NCBI GenBank assembly: GCA_028287725.1
Contig: JAQBPC010000640.1
Coordinates: 1 to 6,586, forward strand
From: Chloroflexota bacterium
GTDB lineage: Bacteria; Chloroflexota; UBA5177; JANWHV01
Direction of reading: 5' to 3'
Length of the DNA stretch: 6,586 bases
In this document: in pieces, positions 4,043 through 6,586 of the stretch
Layout: every line of letters starts with the position of its first letter
Numbering within the stretch: position 1 is the stretch's first letter
Translations under genes and position numbers: made by a program
The notes under the pieces: generated by a model
What the model saw: the letters and a program-made list of their open reading frames with translations, nothing else
Database searches by the model: none
What the model was told of the DNA's origin: nothing

Positions 4043-5671
4043 ATGCCGCCGTCCCGCTCGTCGGTCCGCGCCGTTATTGTCTTGTGCCTTGCCCTCGGCG
4101 CCTGCCTGGGCAGGCAGCCCGCGATACATGCGGCCGGCGAAGCGTCGACGAGCATGCTGCTGCTCGGTACCGGCAACGCGGGAGTCTACCGAAGCACTGA
4201 CGGCGGCGCTGCCTGGCAGCCCGCACGAACCGGTCTGCCGGCCGGCGGCGTGTGGCAGGTGCAGGCCGACCCCAACACCCGTGATGTCGCGTATCTGACC
4301 ACAGGCACCGTGTTCCGCACGGCCGATGCCGGGCTGCACTGGCAACCGGTGAGCGGCATTTCCCCCAGCGGCGCCGGCGTTACCGCGTTGACCACGCGAG
4401 GTCCTCTGCTGCTGGCCGCCGCCCCCGGCGGGATTTTGGCCGGCGGCAGCCGTGCCGCTTGGGTCGCGCAGCTCCCGCCCGTGCCGGGTGGCGCTCCGCG
4501 GCAGATCGCAGCGGCAGGGGAGCACCTGGTGTACGCGGTGGGAGCGGGCGGCGCCCTCTATCTACATGGCGACCTAGCCTGGCTGCAGCACGGCGCACCC
4601 TGGCAAGCGCTGCATGGCGGGCTCCCCAATGGCCCTATCACTGCTTTCACCTACGTGCCCGAGACGGCGCGGCCACAGAGCATGTGCCCGAACCCAGGTG
4701 GTTGCGTGGAGTTGTATGCCGGCGTGGCGGGCCACGGTCTCTGGCAGAGTAATGACAGCGGGCACAGCTGGCAGCAGGAGTCGTCCGAGCAGGGCGCCTT
4801 GCCGGTGAACGTCACGATACGCGCCGTGCTCTCTACCGAGCTACATACCATCTATGCCGCGGTAGAGGGCCTGGGAATCTATGGCTCCCAGCATTCCGGC
4901 CAATTCTGGCAGGCTGCGCGAAGTGAGCCCCGCTATACCTACACCGCCTTGGTTCAAGCAGGCTCGTCGATTGTTGCTGCCGCTGTGGGCCACGGGGTGC
5001 AGGTGTTCGATGCGAACACGGCAACCTTCGTCTGGCGGAAGCAGGGACAAGGCCTGCCGGCCGGCGTGATCGGCATTAGCCTTGCTGCCGTTGCGGCGAC
5101 CGCTCCGCCCCCCGTGCGCATCGCCAAGCTTCCCGGGCCATGCGCCACGCTGGCAGGCTATCAACTGTGTGGACCATTCCGCCAATACTACTATGCGAAC
5201 CACCCGCCGCTGCTGCTGTTTGGCTACCCGATCAGCCCGCCGCAGTACGACAAGACCGATCCGCGCCTGATCGTGCAGTACTTCGATCGCGCTCGCCTGG
5301 AGTACCGGCCCTATCAATCAGATACGGTGCGTGTGACGCCCCTTGGCCGGCTTACGACGGCGACTCGGCGCTTTGTGCCGCAGCGACCCGAGCGGGGTAT
5401 GACCTATTTCCAGCAGACCGGTTTCAACGTGGGCCGTACGTTCCTGGCCTTCTGGCGAACGCACGGTGGCGCCAGGATCCTTGGGTACCCGATCTCACCC
5501 GAGCTACGCGAGGCGAACGGCGATGGCAGCAACCGTACCTACACGCTGCAATACTTCGAAAATGCTCGTCTGGAATTGCACCCCGAGCAATCCGGCCCAT
5601 TCTCCGTCGAGTTGGGGCTGCTTGGCAGGCAGTACCTGTGCCTGCGCACGGGCGCCCTTTGCAGGAATTAG
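4043..5671 (+). CDS. Exported (probable lipoprotein) Asp-box beta-propeller with two C-terminal GYPIS modules
   Basis: From the ATG at 4043 this is a 542-residue protein. The N-terminus has two arginines, a hydrophobic run (10-20) and LGAC, a lipobox that would lipidate C21. Residues about 37-355 form a probable beta-propeller. Asp-box motifs (S/T-x-D-x-G-x-x-W) occur at 51-58 (STDGGAAW), 93-100 (TADAGLHW) and 236-243 (SNDSGHSW), with a decayed copy at 282-289 (SQHSGQFW). A proline-rich linker (about 354-366) leads to two GYPIS modules: GYPIS at 394 with QYFDRARLEY at 412-421, and GYPIS at 481 with QYFENARLEL at 503-512. Asp-box propellers occur in sialidases, sortilin-like and Ycf48-like proteins. 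The sialidase catalytic residues are not recognisable here, so a binding or scaffold role is likelier than hydrolysis. The mature part holds six cysteines in three close pairs, which fits an extracytoplasmic location. It heads an operon with a response regulator. The precise function is unknown. Confidence 0.85.
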   Translation: MPPSRSSVRAVIVLCLALGACLGRQPAIHAAGEASTSMLLLGTGNAGVYRSTDGGAAWQPARTGLPAGGVWQVQADPNTRDVAYLTTGTVFRTADAGLHWQPVSGISPSGAGVTALTTRGPLLLAAAPGGILAGGSRAAWVAQLPPVPGGAPRQIAAAGEHLVYAVGAGGALYLHGDLAWLQHGAPWQALHGGLPNGPITAFTYVPETARPQSMCPNPGGCVELYAGVAGHGLWQSNDSGHSWQQESSEQGALPVNVTIRAVLSTELHTIYAAVEGLGIYGSQHSGQFWQAARSEPRYTYTALVQAGSSIVAAAVGHGVQVFDANTATFVWRKQGQGLPAGVIGISLAAVAATAPPPVRIAKLPGPCATLAGYQLCGPFRQYYYANHPPLLLFGYPISPPQYDKTDPRLIVQYFDRARLEYRPYQSDTVRVTPLGRLTTATRRFVPQRPERGMTYFQQTGFNVGRTFLAFWRTHGGARILGYPISPELREANGDGSNRTYTLQYFENARLELHPEQSGPFSVELGLLGRQYLCLRTGALCRN

Positions 5672-5674
5672 GAG
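5670..5674 (+). promoter_or_regulatory. Ribosome binding site of the response regulator, overlapping the upstream stop codon
   Basis: AGGAG shares its first two bases with the TAG stop (5669-5671) of the propeller gene and ends 5 bases before the ATG at 5680. This arrangement favours translational coupling of the two genes. Confidence 0.75.
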
Positions 5675-5679
5675 ACACC

Positions 5680-6309
5680 ATGGAACCGATAACCGTACTG
5701 CTGGTCGACGACCATCCGATCGTTCGGGACGGCTTGCACCGGGTGCTCGAGACTCAGCCAGACATGCAGGTCGTGGGCGAAGCGGGCGATGGCGAACAGG
5801 CGATCGCCAAGGTACGCGAGCATGCACCCCGCGTCGTGGTGATGGATGTGCAGATGCCAAAGCTCGACGGCATCCGCGCCACCCGTCAGATCCACAAACA
5901 CTTCCCCCGGACACAGGTGCTCATCCTCTCCGCTTACGATACCGACCGCTACGTATTTGGCCTGTTGGAGGCAGGCGCCACCGGGTATGTACTGAAGGAA
6001 GCGGCGGACGAGGAAGTGCTGGCGGCTATCCGTGCCGCGGCACGCGGCGAGCCCTACCTTACGCCGCGCCTCCGCGGTAGGGCCAACCCCGTGGAGCAGC
6101 CGCTCGATGCCCTCACAGGGCGCGAGACGGCGGTGCTCTGCCTGATGGCCGAGGGGCTCGACAACGCGGAGATCGCCGAGCGGCTGGTGGTCAGCAAAGT
6201 GACCGTGCAGAACCATACCAGCGCCATTTACAGCAAGTTAGGGGTCAGCACGCGCGCCAAGGCCATCCTCTACGCCATTCAGCGTGGTCTGGTGGAGCCC
6301 AGCGCCTGA
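5680..6309 (+). CDS. LuxR/NarL/FixJ-family two-component response regulator
   Basis: This 209-residue protein has a receiver domain (about 4-120) and a LuxR-type helix-turn-helix (about 143-207). In the receiver, D10 and D11 form the acidic pocket, D56 in VVVMDVQMP is the phosphate acceptor, S84 in LILSAYD is the switch Ser/Thr, and K106 in YVLKEA is the conserved lysine, so the domain looks competent. In the output domain, LTGRETAVLCLMAEG opens the first helix and TVQNHTSAIYSKLGV (175-189) is the recognition helix region. It should be a cytoplasmic transcription factor that binds DNA as a dimer when phosphorylated by a partner histidine kinase. It starts 8 bases after the propeller gene with its own AGGAG, and its TGA overlaps the next ATG by one base. 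No kinase is complete in the window. Target genes are unknown, but the operon itself is a natural candidate. Confidence 0.95.
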   Translation: MEPITVLLVDDHPIVRDGLHRVLETQPDMQVVGEAGDGEQAIAKVREHAPRVVVMDVQMPKLDGIRATRQIHKHFPRTQVLILSAYDTDRYVFGLLEAGATGYVLKEAADEEVLAAIRAAARGEPYLTPRLRGRANPVEQPLDALTGRETAVLCLMAEGLDNAEIAERLVVSKVTVQNHTSAIYSKLGVSTRAKAILYAIQRGLVEPSA

Positions 6310-6586
6310 TGGGCAAACATGCGCTGGTTCGCGCGATGCTGCTGGTGCTGGCCGTGGCCGCGCTTTCTGCCGGCCTCGCCGCCGTGAACAATGCGCGTGA
6401 CGCGGTCCACCTGGGGTTGATCCTGGAGGCGAATAGCGGCAAGGTGCTGATCGTGGAATCCGGTAGCGCCGCCGCGAACGCGGGGCTGCGCGCGGGCGAC
6501 GTGGTGACGGCCATCGGTGGCCTGCCGTCCGGCGGGAACCCCACGGTCATAAGCGGTTTGCTGCCGGTGAGCATCAAGCAGGGAAA
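6309..6586 (+). CDS. Membrane-anchored PDZ-domain protein, 3' end beyond the window (possible sensor histidine kinase)
   Basis: Ninety-two residues are visible before the right edge. The N-terminus has basic residues (K3, R8) followed by a hydrophobic segment (about 5-26), a signal anchor or signal peptide. Next comes a PDZ-like domain: HLGLILEANSGKVLIVE (34-50) is the carboxylate-loop and first-strand region, and SGSAAANAGLRAGDVVTAIGG (51-71) is the hallmark SPAxxAGLxxGDxIxxING-type element. PDZ domains bind peptide C-termini or internal strands and occur outside the membrane in proteases and in some sensor kinases. The ATG overlaps the TGA of the response regulator by one base (TGATG), and GGTGGAG lies 11 bases upstream, so the genes are coupled. 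Adjacency to the regulator makes a histidine kinase the most economical guess. A HtrA-like or site-2 protease partner, or a stand-alone PDZ lipoprotein, is also possible. Confidence 0.75.
   Translation, partial: MGKHALVRAMLLVLAVAALSAGLAAVNNARDAVHLGLILEANSGKVLIVESGSAAANAGLRAGDVVTAIGGLPSGGNPTVISGLLPVSIKQG

Noticed and set aside
3842..4525. Minus-strand frame of 227 codons opposite the start of the propeller gene
   Set aside because: The opposite strand has a clear signal sequence, a good ribosome site and Asp-box motifs. The minus frame has none of these.
4043..5671. Sialidase reading of the Asp-box protein
   Set aside because: Asp-boxes alone are shared by many propellers. I could not recognise the arginine triad and the Tyr/Glu catalytic pair, and the first repeats resemble Ycf48/sortilin-type BNR repeats more closely.

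Overview
The window is GC-rich bacterial DNA with five complete protein genes and one gene cut off by the right edge. I see no rRNA, tRNA, CRISPR array, transposase or phage gene. The best clue to the host is the C-terminal half of the gene at 4043-5671. It carries two copies of a GYPIS...QYF-x-x-ARLE module, which I associate mainly with exported proteins of Chloroflexota. The strong Shine-Dalgarno sites and GC-rich codon use fit this, but the assignment is an inference from one family.

Left part, all on the minus strand. A GtrA-type four-helix membrane protein (129-641) is followed at its 3' side by a 10-bp inverted repeat (45-131). Upstream of it lies a 374-base gene-free stretch (657-1030) that holds several hairpins, the strongest being a near-perfect 48-base hairpin at 958-1005. 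Next come an NAD(P)-dependent aldehyde dehydrogenase (1031-2455) and an acyl-CoA dehydrogenase (2618-3820). Both run leftward and are separated by 162 bases. They may form a small catabolic transcription unit for acyl-CoA and aldehyde oxidation, but the substrate of neither enzyme can be read from the sequence.

Right part, all on the plus strand. A divergent intergenic region (3821-4042) separates the acyl-CoA dehydrogenase from a tightly packed operon. The first gene encodes an exported, probably lipid-anchored protein with Asp-box (BNR/sortilin-like) propeller repeats fused to two GYPIS modules (4043-5671). Eight bases later comes a NarL/FixJ-type response regulator (5680-6309). Its stop codon shares one base with the start of a membrane-anchored PDZ-domain protein that runs off the right edge (from 6309).

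The most interesting reading is that the right-hand operon is a signalling unit: a surface propeller lipoprotein, a DNA-binding response regulator, and a PDZ membrane protein that may turn out to be the partner histidine kinase. The kinase part is not in the window, so this is a hypothesis suggested by the gene packing. It is the best candidate here for an undescribed system.
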